This document shows positions 49,410 through 63,300 of a DNA stretch of 64,000 nt, piece by piece. This DNA is from Himantopus leucocephalus (Eukaryota > Chordata > Aves > Charadriiformes > Recurvirostridae). The stretch covers positions 8,876,520-8,940,519 of the forward strand of contig RSEF01000004.1 in the NCBI GenBank assembly GCA_003993805.1. Reading direction: 5' to 3'. Each line of letters begins with the position of its first letter. Within the stretch, counting starts at the first letter, position 1. A program made the position numbers and the translations under genes. Under the pieces are notes generated by a model. It saw only the letters and a program-made list of their open reading frames with translations, was not told the origin of the DNA and made no database searches.

Positions 49410-52400
49410 AATCCTGGCATCCTTTCATGCCCTCTCCTGTGTTTCTGTGTAACACAAGTAAGAAAAAATACAATAGACTTAGCAGAAGACTACTAAATAC
49501 TGAAAGAGCACCAGTATTTTTATCCTAACTGAAAATAAGAGACTACAAATATAATATTATTATTTAAAAAGTTATCTGATAGAGGATGTACTTTATTAGG
49601 TATTACCTGAAACAGGAGGATCAGCAGCAGTTGAAAGGTACACCCTAAGATTTTTTACACTATCTAAAGCTTAAGTATATTATAAAGTTTCAAGTATTAA
49701 GTATCTGCTGGCCTCCTGTAAGTTATGAACACACTCTTCAAAAGGGAGCACTCATGCTTTATTACTGCTGTGTCCCTGCTCTATGAAGTTCACTCCTGGG
49801 ACTCCACAGTAGCTCAGGATTAAATCCATGAGAGATGCCAGTGCTAAAAACAATAAGAATTATCACAGCAAAGAAGCCTTAGAAATTTGTAAAGGTGGTT
49901 TTGGTTTTGGGGTTTTTTTTTAATTCAAAATGAAGGTCATAAATTAGTTAAACTTTTTAGTTCAAACCTAATTGTGGCTGATGCAAATACACCATTTGCT
50001 TTCTATAAAAATAAAATTTCTCACAGATGTGTGTTTACTTTCAGGTTTCATTCCAAAAGGATGCCAGATTAGCAGATATCTGCTAGTCATTCAGAAATGA
50101 AATGAAGTTTTCAAGGTCAAAATAACAGCCTTCTTAGTAAGTAATAATCCAAGGGAGTTATTTATGGAAGATGTTTAAATGTCCTACACAAAAGGAAAAA
50201 CAAGACTTACAGGAAAGCGCAATGAAAGAAACCATTTATCAAAGTTCTTGAGGTTTGTGATCCAAGGAAATTTAATTTTCTTCTCCCTAAGTAGTGGGAA
50301 TTTCATGGAAGGTAAAAAATTAAGTAAGAAGGGCTAAGAACAAGCTAGCACAGCTATCATGGCAATTTGTAAGAGAAGGTGGCAAACTATAAAAAGAATT
50401 AAAAATTATTTTTTTTTAAATTCAGCATTCACCACAGCCACCAACATCCGTTAATAAAATAGTTCCTTAAAAGAAATGGTAACGCAGCTTCCTATCAGAC
50501 TGTCTCACAGAAAAACGTATTCATTTTAATTAGAGCTCAGTTCTTTTGGTTCTTTTTCTAGCAGACACTTTAGCTTGCATTATTTTCATCATGTACATGT
50601 TACTGTACGGCCAAATGGCAGACTCTACAGGTAATTTCTTGTATTTATTATCATACCCTACCAATCTTATTTTCTACATTTTATTTCTCATTTATAAGGG
50701 GAAAAACTGTAGAAATGATGTTAAGCCTTAACTAGTAACGGTTATATCTAGGAATCCACAGTATCAGTGTCCCTCAGTTTTAAAGGACAAATAAAAACCC
50801 TGTTACATCCCAGACTGCAGAACAAATACAAGTGTAATTTCTGAAGCATTTGTTTCTGTTAGAGTTGCCCTTCTTAGGGAAACTCTGTAACTGAGATTTT
50901 ATATACCTATTTAAAAACCAAATAACCCAGACTAGGCAGAGGTTCCAAACTGGTAAATCTCCAGTTTTTGCAGTATCCCTGGTCTCCTGCTGTGATGAAT
51001 TTTTGTAGTTGTGGAAGATCAAAGAACCAGGAGAAAGAACCTGGGAGCTAGCTAACATTTGTTAGACTTATCGTTTGCAGGAGAAATGGAACCAGTTTTT
51101 CAAAACTGTTAACTAATGCTGATTTTTCAGCTGTGTCCTCAACATCTAAATCCAGACTGAAAGCTTGAAAACAATAGTCTAGTTTCCACTAAACAATAAA
51201 GCTCTTCTTTCATATTATTTTATGTCCTCTGTGCTAATTACAGTCTTCCAAATTAATTCTAAACACATGTACATGGCGGAGTAGATCAGCTGATGCCATA
51301 CTTCAGTTTAGAATTTTAAGTGTCACCGTACTTATTCAAATCAGGTATGGGACTTTGAAAGCTTTACTCCTTAAGGAGTATAAAATGAAATTGAAATTCA
51401 TCACAATTTGTCAAATAAAACATTGTGTATTATTTTCCTTTACCATCTGCCTAGTTTTTTTTCTTCAACCAACCTGCCAGAGATTAATTTTCTTCCGGGC
51501 AGTGCAACTTGAAAATGGTTACTCGAACAGCAGAGCAGTACACTACAGAAATACACAACATGCAGACTACAGCCTTATGTGAGAACAGGGATATATAGTG
51601 TACTTGCAGTGTGAAGAACTGAAAGTGAAGCCCACTTCTCCAACAAATAGCATTTCAATAGCTTTAATAGCAAGAGTGAAACAAAAGCTTGGCAAGAGAC
51701 AGCTGTAGGGTTTGGTACATTAAAATGCTGGCATTTTCGGCTCACCTTTGCTGCCACACTAATTTCGTAACTGAATTTCTTACAATTTCTAACTACTGAT
51801 CCTTAAATTAGTGGGCCTCCTTTTCTTCTTCTGCGGCCATTTTAAAAGCTCTCAATGCAAAAAATGAAGGAATACTTGTGTAATAAAGGTGAACTACTGA
51901 AAATCTACACATGAACTGCCAGTACATACAGTGAAAATAAAATATGGTGCATGCTCTTACATGCAGAGTGGATGAGAAAACCAAGATTAGATTGCGGTAA
52001 CTTGATTTTATTAAAACAATTCTTTATAGCTGTTCCTACTGCCCTGGAAGAGACTGCAGCAATGACATACCAAAAGAGGTGAAGCTCTCATTCAGCATTG
52101 TGGATTTTTTTAACTATGGTTGTGTTTAAGCAAGGGCTTGAGAATAGCTTTTACCAGTATTCTGTACAGTAAAATAAATAGGCTTTAGAAAAGGAAGATA
52201 AACTTGCGCTTCCTTTTCACCAATATCTGGACAAGATGAACACCTTTAACAAACTGAGCAAAAAATCAGTTTTTAATAGATTCCACACATTATACATTGG
52301 AAATCTGAAATAGACTCACTTTTTTCATTTATTGCTACCTGTTATTTTTACCAATAGCCTCATTGTAAATAAAATGAATCTGAACTCAACAAGCAAAGGA

Positions 52401-55400
52401 GCAACACTTAACATTCTCTTTATTCTCTCATTTATAAGTGCTATAGTGTGTGGCTGTGAACTGCTGTACACGCCATGCAGGGTACCAACTTGGATGCTGT
52501 ATGAGCCACAACTTTCTGAACAACAGGGGGAAAATACCTCTTGTGGACTTCAGAGAAGAGAGCTGTCTAACTATGCTCACGTGAATAAAACAGTCTAGTC
52601 AGAAATACGATTGTTAACATTTTCAGAATACCCTATATAATTAAGTCTAACCTCTTCTGAACACACACCAAAAAAATCGTTTAGCGTGTTATCTCAGAGA
52701 CATATGTTCTGTATGTATTTCCACAGAGATACTTCTCCCCTATTTATGTCTTTCTATGCAAAAGCCACAATCAGATGTAAGCTAAGGTCCTTTTTAGGCT
52801 TATTTCTAGACACAGGATAGTGACCGGTTTACAAAGCAAATGAACACTATACCTACAACTTAAAAAAAAAAAAATCGCTACCTGTTAATCTGCAAAGAAG
52901 GTTGCACAAGTGCTTTAACTACCTGCTGTACAGGTAACACCCAACTGCACAATCCTTGTCACTGCAAGAAGCAGAAAGACCCACTAAAAGGATCAGTGCC
53001 AAATTCCAAACTGCACAGGCAAAATGCATAAGCAATCAGGATGCTTGCAGAGTGATCCACAAACTCTTACAGATTTTTGTGAATTGTACACGCACTAATC
53101 TAAACTGTCTACTTCTAAAGTAAGGAAAACAAAAAACCAAAGGAACATCCACACTAGAAAACATCAGCTAAAGCTTTATGCCCCCACATGTTAAATCACA
53201 TTAGTAAAACATCACTATTAAATTAAGTGATGAAACAGCAACACATTATTAGAGGTACTTTTAAAATGTGTATATCGACATGAAGAGCTATTCACTAAAG
53301 TGAATCAAGCATGGAAAATAGTGCCTAGTAGAAACAGACCTCCCTCTCTCTCCACTGCACCTCATCAGGGGAATTGATAAGCAATCTTGTAAAGCATGAC
53401 ATAGTCCCAGTTTCAGCTAGATATGATAAATATTGGACAACAGCGACTTAGAGCTCCATACTGGTACAGAACAACTCCAAGGACAAAAGCAGAAATTTGT
53501 CTCCACCTCTATGTCCGTGAGTGTACAATATGAGAGGGTTTCACTGTAAACCAGAGTTTCTGAGATCATATGTATTTAGTAAAAACAATGAACATAGGCC
53601 ATAAACCCCCCTCTACCTTCAAATCCTCTACAATCTATTAAAGACTCCAATATTTAAACTTTGCAATTCTTACTTTTTAAGAATTATGAAGTCTATTCTT
53701 AGTTTTCAATCCAACCATGAATAGACTTGTATTAAGATGTTTGAGTGCCTTGAACTTCTGTGATTTATCTGGCTTTGGAAAAAAAAGTGATGGATAAAGC
53801 CAACAGCTTTGATCTTTATTTTACAAGTAAGGAGCTTAAAAAACAATCATAATAATATAATCCAAAATGATGGCACCAAATAAAACAGAAATCATATCTA
53901 GTCTACTGCTTCATCATATCAGGCATCATCACATAGATAAAAATATAACTTTGCATCCAAAAAAAAAGAAAAAGGAAAAACATAACCTATGGGCACTGCA
54001 ACTACAAGGACTTATTCAATAGCCCTTCCTTTAATAATAGCACTTATTAGCATAAATGTTATTATTAATGACCTTTTCTGTTTGTCTAATATGGTAACTG
54101 AAGAATAAAACATGTAAAATATCATTTATTATGGAAAACATGGTAAACTTCTGCTTGCTCCCTTTTTCTTATTTCTGCTGATGTCTGCTTCAATTGCATG
54201 CTTTATCTTTATTTTCATCTTTATTTCGATTTATTTATTTAGTGGTCATGCTACCTGACAAAACATGCTGCCGGGATGTTAAAGATGGTCTTTTTTGATA
54301 AGGAAATGGACTGCATGAAATGAGGAAAAAGTGAGAGATTGTTGAAAGGGGAAAAGCAGCATAGTTGTCATTCTTTTATTAATAGTCTGCAGTACGTTAC
54401 TCCCAGAGCGTCTATTAGTCTTTCTGAAGATTTATTGAATTATAACAAAAAAATCTAGGCAGCAAGACTAGCTTATTCAGAAACACAAGACACTACAAAT
54501 TGATGGCAAGCCCTAGAATGGCTAAAGGTAATCTAGTTTTGGACATTAGAGGTATACTGTCCTCCAAATGTAGAGATGAGAAATTAGTAAGAAAAAAATA
54601 TTATTTGTTGTCTTCAAAAAGTCAAGCAACAAGCAGCAGAAGAGTCCACAGGTTCACTTCCCTCAGATAACCTTTCTGGTTTTCCTGAAGTATTTGCAAA
54701 GCCAGACAAGACCGTAATTTAATTTAATTCAATGAAATGAGAGAAAGGTCATATTTGCATAAGAAAATATAGAGTTAGGTGAGATGAGCCATCAGAAGAA
54801 ATAAACTACTACATTTGCACTCAAAACCTACAAGTAGAATAGTATATGGAGTTTTCTCTTTTCAAAAAATTACCACAAACAGCAGCTAAAGATACTTTAC
54901 GTACAATTACTTTTAAAACTTTACTCTTACAGAGTAGCTGTGTCAAATGCTGTCTGTCACAGTTCACATTAGAAACAAGATTATATTTTCCTACACACAT
55001 TATTATTGTTTCTAAACAAGGTTCATTTTATTTTTTCATTTTCCTTTTAGAAAGCCTGGGAAAACAGATGAAAAAAAAAAGTAAAAATTCCATAAGAAGC
55101 CTCTTTGCCAACCTCTCAAACTGAACTACATTAATCAAGAGTAAATGATTTCACATCTAGCTTATAACAAATTCACTTGGCACATTTAACAAATCCCTCC
55201 ATGACCATATTAACATTAGTACTTATGCACTGATCCAGTGGACAAATTATGCTTTACCCTAGACACATTCATGTCCCAAATTGCACAGAAAAATTAGGCT
55301 GCAAGTGATCACGTCCTGCCAATTATTTATTTAATTTACTCATTAACAATGAGAAAATCCTCTCATACCAATGAGAAAAATTCTAAAACAGAAATATACT

Positions 55401-57201
55401 TCTTCCCATTCAACGGAAGAATGGGGGGAAAAAAGTAAACTCCATAGCATTTGATAGATATTAGAGTTACTTCTGTGATTCTCTTATCTCTCAGCCTGCA
55501 GATGGATGGACCATTTAATGAAAACCAACAGTCCCCCTCATATTAAAGCCACAAAGAATGACCAACTTCTTAACAAGGGAACAGCTGAAATACCTCAGAA
55601 GTGCTCTGATCATCTCGTGTTGTTTCCAACTGCAGCCTTACACAATGCTTCAATTTCATCAAAATAGGCTCTTCATTTCTTAAATGTATTTCTTCATTAA
55701 TTAATTTGTTGAAATTTTGTTACTAGTGAACATTCATAAAATCATTACTCTATTAGCATAATTCATAGCTATAGTACTGAAAGATACTGTACTGTTCATC
55801 ATTCTATAAATCTTCTTGGGAAAACAAGATGACAAATACAGCACGTTGACTATTTCTCCTTTTCTGCATTCCCAGAAGCTCCTAACTGCATAACAAAAAT
55901 CAGAAAAGACCGCTTGCTTTGGATCTCTTGTCATTTGGATATTTTTTCGGAGTGCCAAACTTTGACCAGAATCCCACTACTAGGAGAGAACTTTTGCAAA
56001 ACAAGATACAGAATTTGATTTGTTTTACAGAGCATAGCACACAAGTCTTAAGTTCCAGGAGATATTTTTAATGAAGTTTCTAGTAGCTTCTTAGATTTTA
56101 ACTATTTCTCTTCTCATTGTTTTCAACTTGGCACCAACTCTTTGCGTGAAGTGCAAAGCTCATTTGCTTAAATTAATTCACAATGAGTAGTGCTCACATA
56201 ATTCCCTGTAACTAATTCTTGTTCTGCCTGCAGCTGCACCATCTAATCTGCCCAGTGCTTCTGTACCTTTAACCTGTCTTCTATCTCAACATTAACCATG
56301 ATATCTCACATCTCCTTCTCCTCTTGCTGAGGAGCCCGTTATATTATACACAATGTTTCAGTTTTCTGCTTTCGTCTATTACTCTCACTCTTATTAAGAC
56401 TTAAACCCATCTTACGTGCAGGATTTCTCCCCTCCATGCACCATATCCCATCTACTTCCACGCACACTTCAATGCCATCAGTTCTGAGTGCTGCTGATGT
56501 CGAGATGTTTATTTTGGATGACACACACAAACTCCTATTTAGCTTTGGCTCTTCAAAGTTTTTTCATCTCTGTCCCAGAGATAAAATGAAAATAGTCAAG
56601 ATATGAGAATTTTAAATGCTTTTATTTGACTGTTTTCTTCACATTTGGAGTTTTGGACATCATATGCACTTTCAATTATGCATCACACAAAACCACTTTC
56701 TCCTGCAATTGATACATACTCCAAATTATCACTTCCCTCTCTTCTGAGACTCTTGCATTCCATTAATTTACAACTTGCTGAGCTGCATCCGTTAGCAATG
56801 TTTCAAACACTGGGATTCTTTTAAAAATCACTGACAAATACAGGAACAACATGCATTATTTCAGTTGTGACAACTTAAATGCATTTTACTAGTCCAATAG
56901 ACACATTTGTTTACCAAGTCTCTACGATACCTTTGGTTGTTGAATCATTTTTACTAAGAAATACAGTTATGCAATACTTTTATGATCTACAGAATGTGAC
57001 CTTAACAGTCATGATAACTAAGCTCAAAAGGGAGACAAATTAGACTGACTGGTACTGTGGTCACTAATTGTTGCTCTTGGAATCCCAAACACCAGAAATG
57101 CCATAAAGGATGTGAATTCTCACCTTCTGGAGAAGTAATGTAGCTGGTCAAGTAATGCACTAAAAATTCCAACTACTTCCAGCTATATTCTGTTGAAGAT
57201 T
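49410..57201. other. Non-coding AT-rich sequence, no gene recognised
   Basis: Open frames are at most 92 codons (50780-51058 minus, 54846-55124 plus) and featureless. Low-complexity runs occur at about 49895-49922 (G/T), 52861-52874 (poly-A), 53959-53980 (A-rich) and 54206-54241 (T-rich). No known interspersed repeat. Confidence 0.5.
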
Positions 57202-57220
57202 TAATAATAATAATAATAAT
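57202..57220. repeat. (TAA)6 microsatellite
   Basis: Six TAA units plus one base, uninterrupted; the best simple-repeat marker candidate in this half of the window. Confidence 0.95.
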
Positions 57221-60200
57221 CATGTGATGGACTAATGATACTAGGAGTGAGTCATATTAGTATTATAGGGAAGATCTACACTATATTATATTGAGTTCCA
57301 AGAAAATGACACAACTTTTAAGGACAGGAAAAAGTCTCACGTTACTGCAAGCTAAATACATCCACCGTGCCACAACAGAGTCCCACCGTGAAAACATCAC
57401 GCTACAGTGTTGAGGAAACACCATTTACAATGAAGAATTTCAGAGCGCTCATTCTGCATTATATTCTATTAATGCTCAAGATTATTCAAAAGAGAAAGCT
57501 CACACTGATGACAATTCCTTTCACATCGTAAGAAGATGATAAATGTGTGACTAGCACTAGGCCACTGGGTCGCTATGACTCAAAAAAAGGGAATAAAATA
57601 GAACCTTCTCAAAACGAGTTCAAGAAATTAAATAATGAGAAAAATGCAGCTGAAAGTCATCAAAACATTTGAAATTCTACAAGCTGGAAAACCACTGCTT
57701 GGGACATTTAAAGATATCTTAGTTTCTTAATAATTTGGAGTCACAATTTGATTTTCTGACTGCGTATCTGGATTCATGATACTCAATAGGCTTCTGTGTC
57801 ATGGAGTCAGAGGACATTAAAACACAAACTTTATACATTAGGTCAGCTGAAGCATTCCTACATGCTAAAGGAGCAATGGTGGATCGCAGCATTTCAGATT
57901 AACTGGCAGTACTGAGTCATACTTAATACAGACAACCACAAATGGTGTGACACATTGCAAACTAATTCTTATAAAACCCCTAAGCTTCCTAACTAGGAGT
58001 TCCTTCATTCCTACACATAGTGAGTGGGTGTAATTGGACTTCACAAAAGAAACGAACAAACCCACCCAAACCACACATAGCACTTAGCAGACGTGAACGA
58101 AGCTTCTTCTTAAAACTCTATGCATTCTTAAGATATGTTGCCAAATGTTTTTCCAGTTCAGAGATTAAAAAAAAATTGTATTTTGGAAAATCTTTAAGGA
58201 CGACATGAATTAATTATTCCAGACATGACTGTTACACCAAGGACCCTAGAATTAACATGTGATCTAACCCACGTATGGCTATGAAATTCAGCCTGCTGGG
58301 AGCCTGCTTGGCACGTGGAGGCATAAACAAACACAGAAAATGTAAAGGGAAAAATAATCTAAAGAATTTGGTATCTCCTGCACTCGATGGGTGGGACTCA
58401 GTCCTTCAAGAAAGGTAGAACAAAACAGCTCTTGTTCCAAGGACACCTGTAGAAGTCCACTATTCTTTTCTCCTTTGTGGGTATGCAGTGCAAAGAAGCA
58501 GAGGGCATTCACATTTTGAAGCATTTAGGTGTTAATGTGAGACACAAGGGTAACGAAGCCAAGCAGTTAAACATATGTTTAAGGTTAAATATCCAAGGGG
58601 CTTTAGAAGTGAGAACTGACAATTCCAGTGCTGTGAAAGCTCATTCCACTACACAGTTACATAACAAGCACAAAAAAGTCTTCTCATTGTTATATGAAAG
58701 TTGCTTCAACTATTTTCCAGTTGTAAATAAGTATTGCTCCACTTTAAAGTTAAAATTCTTGTTTTCTTTGAGTATCGCAACAAGGTCTCTGCTGTCAGGC
58801 TAATAATCATAAAGCTCCTCCATGAAGCGTTCCCAGCCTCTCTCTGTCTCTGCTTTCTGATTACATGTCTGGTCAGTTAATTTCTGCATCTTTTCAACTG
58901 GCACTAATCAGGAATTAAAAGCTGCCACCAGCTTTGCTAGATAGAGATTCCTATCCACGGTTAGAAAGGATTTTCAAAATAGGCAATTCTTGGCCTTTTC
59001 TGATTATCCACAGACAAGCTCATAATCCAGTCGACAGTATTTAGGAAGTCAAGCAGTGAAATAAACAATGTTGATTATAATCGACTGTTCTTTCTTTCAA
59101 AATCAAGAAATAAAACAAAAAAAAAACCCTTCAGCATTTTAATCTTGAGACATCTGTTTTGGGGTGTGGGTTTTTTTATTTTTGATTCAACAGAAGAATG
59201 GATTTGGGTGAAGATGAAAAGGGCAGGAATCCAATAAAACCAGCCCTTTTTAGGTGATACATTTACAATGGCATGTCTAATAGTTTCTTTGGTGGCAAGT
59301 AAACAAAGGCATTTGAGTCAAGTTTACTATGATTAAGACAGTGATTGAAGAGATTTTGCAGTTTTAAATGGGTAGATTTCAGTGGGAGGGAGGGGGAGAG
59401 ACCTACTAAACAGACTGGATGGGAGAAATCTCCTTTTTAGTTGTTTTTCCAGGTGAGGAATCTTAGAGTAAGTCTTCTGACTAGCCTGTAACCATTAAAA
59501 AGAAAGATCACAGAGTAACAGAAATTCTGTTATGACACCAATAATAGAGTAGTTGCAAGTTTGGATACATAATCATCTTACAGTTCACCTACAATATTTC
59601 TAATGAAACTTGCATCAACGTTGTTGGTTCTAAAATTTCATTCATATAACCGCTTGCTCAATTTGTTCTGCTTGCTAATTTCTGTTAAAATAATGAATCA
59701 AGTGGGTTTGCATAACTTTCCTCCATATTACATGAACCAGCAGAACTACTGAAAAACTAAAATCTTACTGAATTGTCTCTGAATCTACCTGAATTGCATT
59801 TTCTGTTGTCAGGAACATTGCTCTCTCAGATTGCAGAGACAGAATTTGGGACAAGAACTGTGACGAACCACAGGGGAAGATCACTGAGGGTAGGCAGGCT
59901 AAATATGCTATATTATATTATCAGGCAATCAGTGGCATTTCTTGTTAAAATGCATAGAGAGCAGTCCTATTTCTATGACTATGAACAATAGAGCAACTTT
60001 AAAAAGCTGTAGAAGTTTTATAAGACAAAATACATAATACACTTGCATATCAATAATATTAAGGGTTTTTTATAAATACTGTATCTTTTTTTTCTTGCAA
60101 AGCTGTAATATCGTCTACAGGCTTACGCTGCTGTCATTGAAATTTGGACAGTGTCTGTGTAAGCATCCTTTTACTTTGAGCCTCTGCCTTTTACAAGTCA

Positions 60201-63200
60201 GAATATTCTTCTATAGTTTTAATGAATACTAAACAAGAAGGTAGTTTAAAAAAAAACCCAAAAAACACCTGACCGCAAAGGAAGCAAGAGTCTGAGGAGA
60301 TATGGTGTTGTGCACCACAAGAAAATTCGGGGAATAAAATAAACTGACAAAATGTCTATGTACTATCCCATCTTCACAATGGGAAAAGAAACAGAAATCC
60401 CTTTGTGAGGTCAAGCCCAGAAAGTTTATTGGCTATACATGTGTAGCAGATTACAATACTACACATGGAAGATATGCACAGAAAAAAAACCCAAAATCAA
60501 TCACGAAGTCGAGCTACGGTGTGTAGATTCACTGTTGAAATGTGACAATGCAAAATTAAAACCAGAGAGGTCTGTGGTTCAGTAACAAACTAAAAAAGCT
60601 CTCACTGTTCAACACGGAAGTGAAATAAACAGGAGGTTAGCATTACTTCTGGGCTTTATGTTTTATTATCAACCTCACATTTTAAGTGAGAGCTTGTCTG
60701 GAAGTAAGATAATGTAACATGTTTCTTGTATTTATATGTAGTCACCTTCTAATTAATTTTTTCCAATTTGAATAATTTGAGGAAAAAGTGGGGAAAGCTT
60801 TTTAAGAGATGGGAAAGTTTTGCTGTCTCCAGTATCCTGTGTGTCCAAGTTGATACGCACAAAAATAATTAGATTTTATCAAAATTGTACTACCCATTAT
60901 TTATAGTAATATGCTTTTAAAATGCTACACCTGCTGCATGGTAAATTCTAATAAACCCCTGTTTCAAAAGTGAAAGGTCATTCATCCCTTTCAGGACATT
61001 TTCAGATTTGAATCAAATGGACAGTGTAATATCCAAGATGGAGCAAATTCTAAGAAAATCACAATAACAATCTAGCAACCAGCAAATATGCGGGCATCAA
61101 AGCATACTAGGAAAAGTCAAGTACAAAATGCTTCTGAATGGAGTATCAGGTGGGAAGCAGTTTGTTTATAGCTGCTATAACCTTAAAAGAATCAAACAAT
61201 TCTAAAGAAAACACATTTGAAAACTACTAGTAACACTGCCATAATTAGGTATCAAAGATAAAATCGTTGAAAAAGTATTACATACATACAAATATAGGCG
61301 CTTTTAAGAAACCATTATTTTGAAGAGTGAACTGTCAATGACTCTTTAATAATACTGCATACTGAGTGAATCCCAGGCTGAGAGCAGAAGCCTTGAAGAT
61401 GCAGCCACAGGATGTAACCAGAAACCACAGAAATTTAAACGTAGATGACCACTTGTGGATAAACTTGGAACACAACCTGGACAGAAACTTGTGTCAGGGC
61501 ATAACAAAAGCAATGACAAAAACAAGGTTGCGTGCGTGGCCTAATTGTGTTGATGAAGACATTAGTGATGCTATCAGAAAGCTGTATCCTAAACAGTATT
61601 GGGAAAAACAAAATTCTCCTGTTTGAGAAATTTCTTATCTTGAAGGATGGCAAGAAAAAAAGAAACCTGTTGTGAAACACTGACTAGCTGTTATGTAGAG
61701 GCCACACATTCAACTCCTCATGTAACAACTGGAGAACATAGGTAGTCTTGTCATACAATTTTGTATGCAAGCCTGAAGTAGTTCTGCTGCTGCCTTATTT
61801 CACATTAAGATATTGAAGAACCGATCTCTATAGCAGCCTGTATTGCTACACATGCAAGTTTTTTCTTTCCTTTAAAGGGAAAGCATTAGCTTGTGGTTGG
61901 GTTAGTACTCCACTGTTTGTGCTTAGTCTGGTATCCCATCCTCAAAGCTTGCTAATTTGGATGCAATGCAGCAAAAGCTAGCAGTCGAGGCTAGAAAAAA
62001 ATCAGAACATAATTCTGCCATTACATTTCAGTTCGATGTCTACAGGATATTTCTGATACAGAGTAAGGATGTAGAATTGTGATTCATCAGTACCGTGATG
62101 GCCTTTAAACTCACCATACTCAGATATATTATCTAGAGGGAGAAAGAAAAGGAAATAAGGACAGGGCAGTGATGAAAATGGACTGAAAGAGTAGCAGAGG
62201 ATAGAAGAGGAGATGATATTCTGTTGGATAACACAATAAAGAAAGGATCAGAGAACTAGGAGGAGGATGAGTGGGTAACCTAGTGAGGAAAGTCATGACA
62301 CTACTGCAGAGGTTTTGAAGATGTATTTTCAAATCTGTAAAACAGCAGTTGTAACTGCAGATATTCCGTGAAGAGAAGTAACTCCATAGTGGCAGACTTT
62401 CAGTCAATTTTGCACTTTATTTTATCAGCTAATTTGAATTAACATTTTAAACTGAAAGTTTATTTAGCAGGATAGTTCCTTGTTGTTTGAAAAGAATCTG
62501 CATTATTTTTAGCTTGTATCTGTAATGTTATTTTTGTGACTTGCACTAGACAGAATAAACATTAAAATTGGTAGTCCTGAATATTTGTTCACTTTATTAG
62601 ACCTAGCATTAAAAAATAAAGTATTGTATTAATAATAGCACATATCTATAAACTCCTATCAACGTTGGCAAATTGCCTGCATGTAGTGAGCAGATATACA
62701 ACACCAACGTTGTGCAAGACCTGCCCTAAAATGAGAATGAGTGCAATGTAATTTAGAACATTAATTCAAAACTTCACACATACAGCACAGCCATGCAACT
62801 TGACTGGCTGATGAAATAGGAAAATGCTTGTAGTAGCCTGAAAGAGAATAACACTGGCTAGTATTAAATAAAATGATAGCCTGAAAAGTTTTACTGACAA
62901 TCATAAATCCTTCAACAAAGGAGTATGAACTGCTCCCAGAACTGCAAGTGGTTTTAAAATGATGATCACTGATAACTGACAGAAAGGAATAGAAAGCAGT
63001 AAAGAAATAAAAGGATAACAAGAAATATTTGAAATCACTGCTCGTATTTCCTTTTGTTCCCATGTGCTCTCAGACGACAAAAGGTGAATGTGATGTTGAA
63101 CCCAAATGTATTGCTTTCTGTTTGGCCTCTGCTATGCACTCATTATTGCAGGAAGCTTAGCTTCACAGTAGAATACCAATGCCTTTCTACTGTCGCCCCT

Positions 63201-63204
63201 TGCC
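57221..63204. other. Non-coding AT-rich sequence, no gene recognised
   Basis: The longest frame is 108 codons (58477-58803 plus), and another runs 86 codons at 61366-61626. Neither shows a domain, a usable acceptor/donor pair or a codon bias I can judge. Simple A-runs only. No known interspersed repeat. Confidence 0.5.
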
Positions 63205-63300
63205 GCTTAGTGTTTCGTGAGGGCATGATTCTCCTCTTCCTTAACCTAACTTTACACCAGTTAAAATCTCCTGATTTCAATAGAACTTCTTTTGATTTTC
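63205..63300. repeat. Probable fragment of an ancient amniote interspersed repeat
   Basis: GAGGGCATGATTCTCCTCTT, then ACTTTACACCAGTTAAAATC and TCCTGATTTCAATAGAACTT resemble the old amniote motif series TGATTCTCCTCTCACTTACAC...TTTACACCAGTGTAAATC...GACTTCAATGGAGTTAC. I cannot name the family with certainty. It is heavily diverged. Confidence 0.45.

Noticed and set aside
58477..58803. 108-codon plus-strand open frame
   Set aside because: No domain, no splice context, composition typical of translated AT-rich DNA.
61366..61626. 86-codon plus-strand frame with a plausible-looking soluble peptide
   Set aside because: No family recognised; the start ATG has no special context and no introns or poly(A) tail mark it as a gene or a retrocopy.
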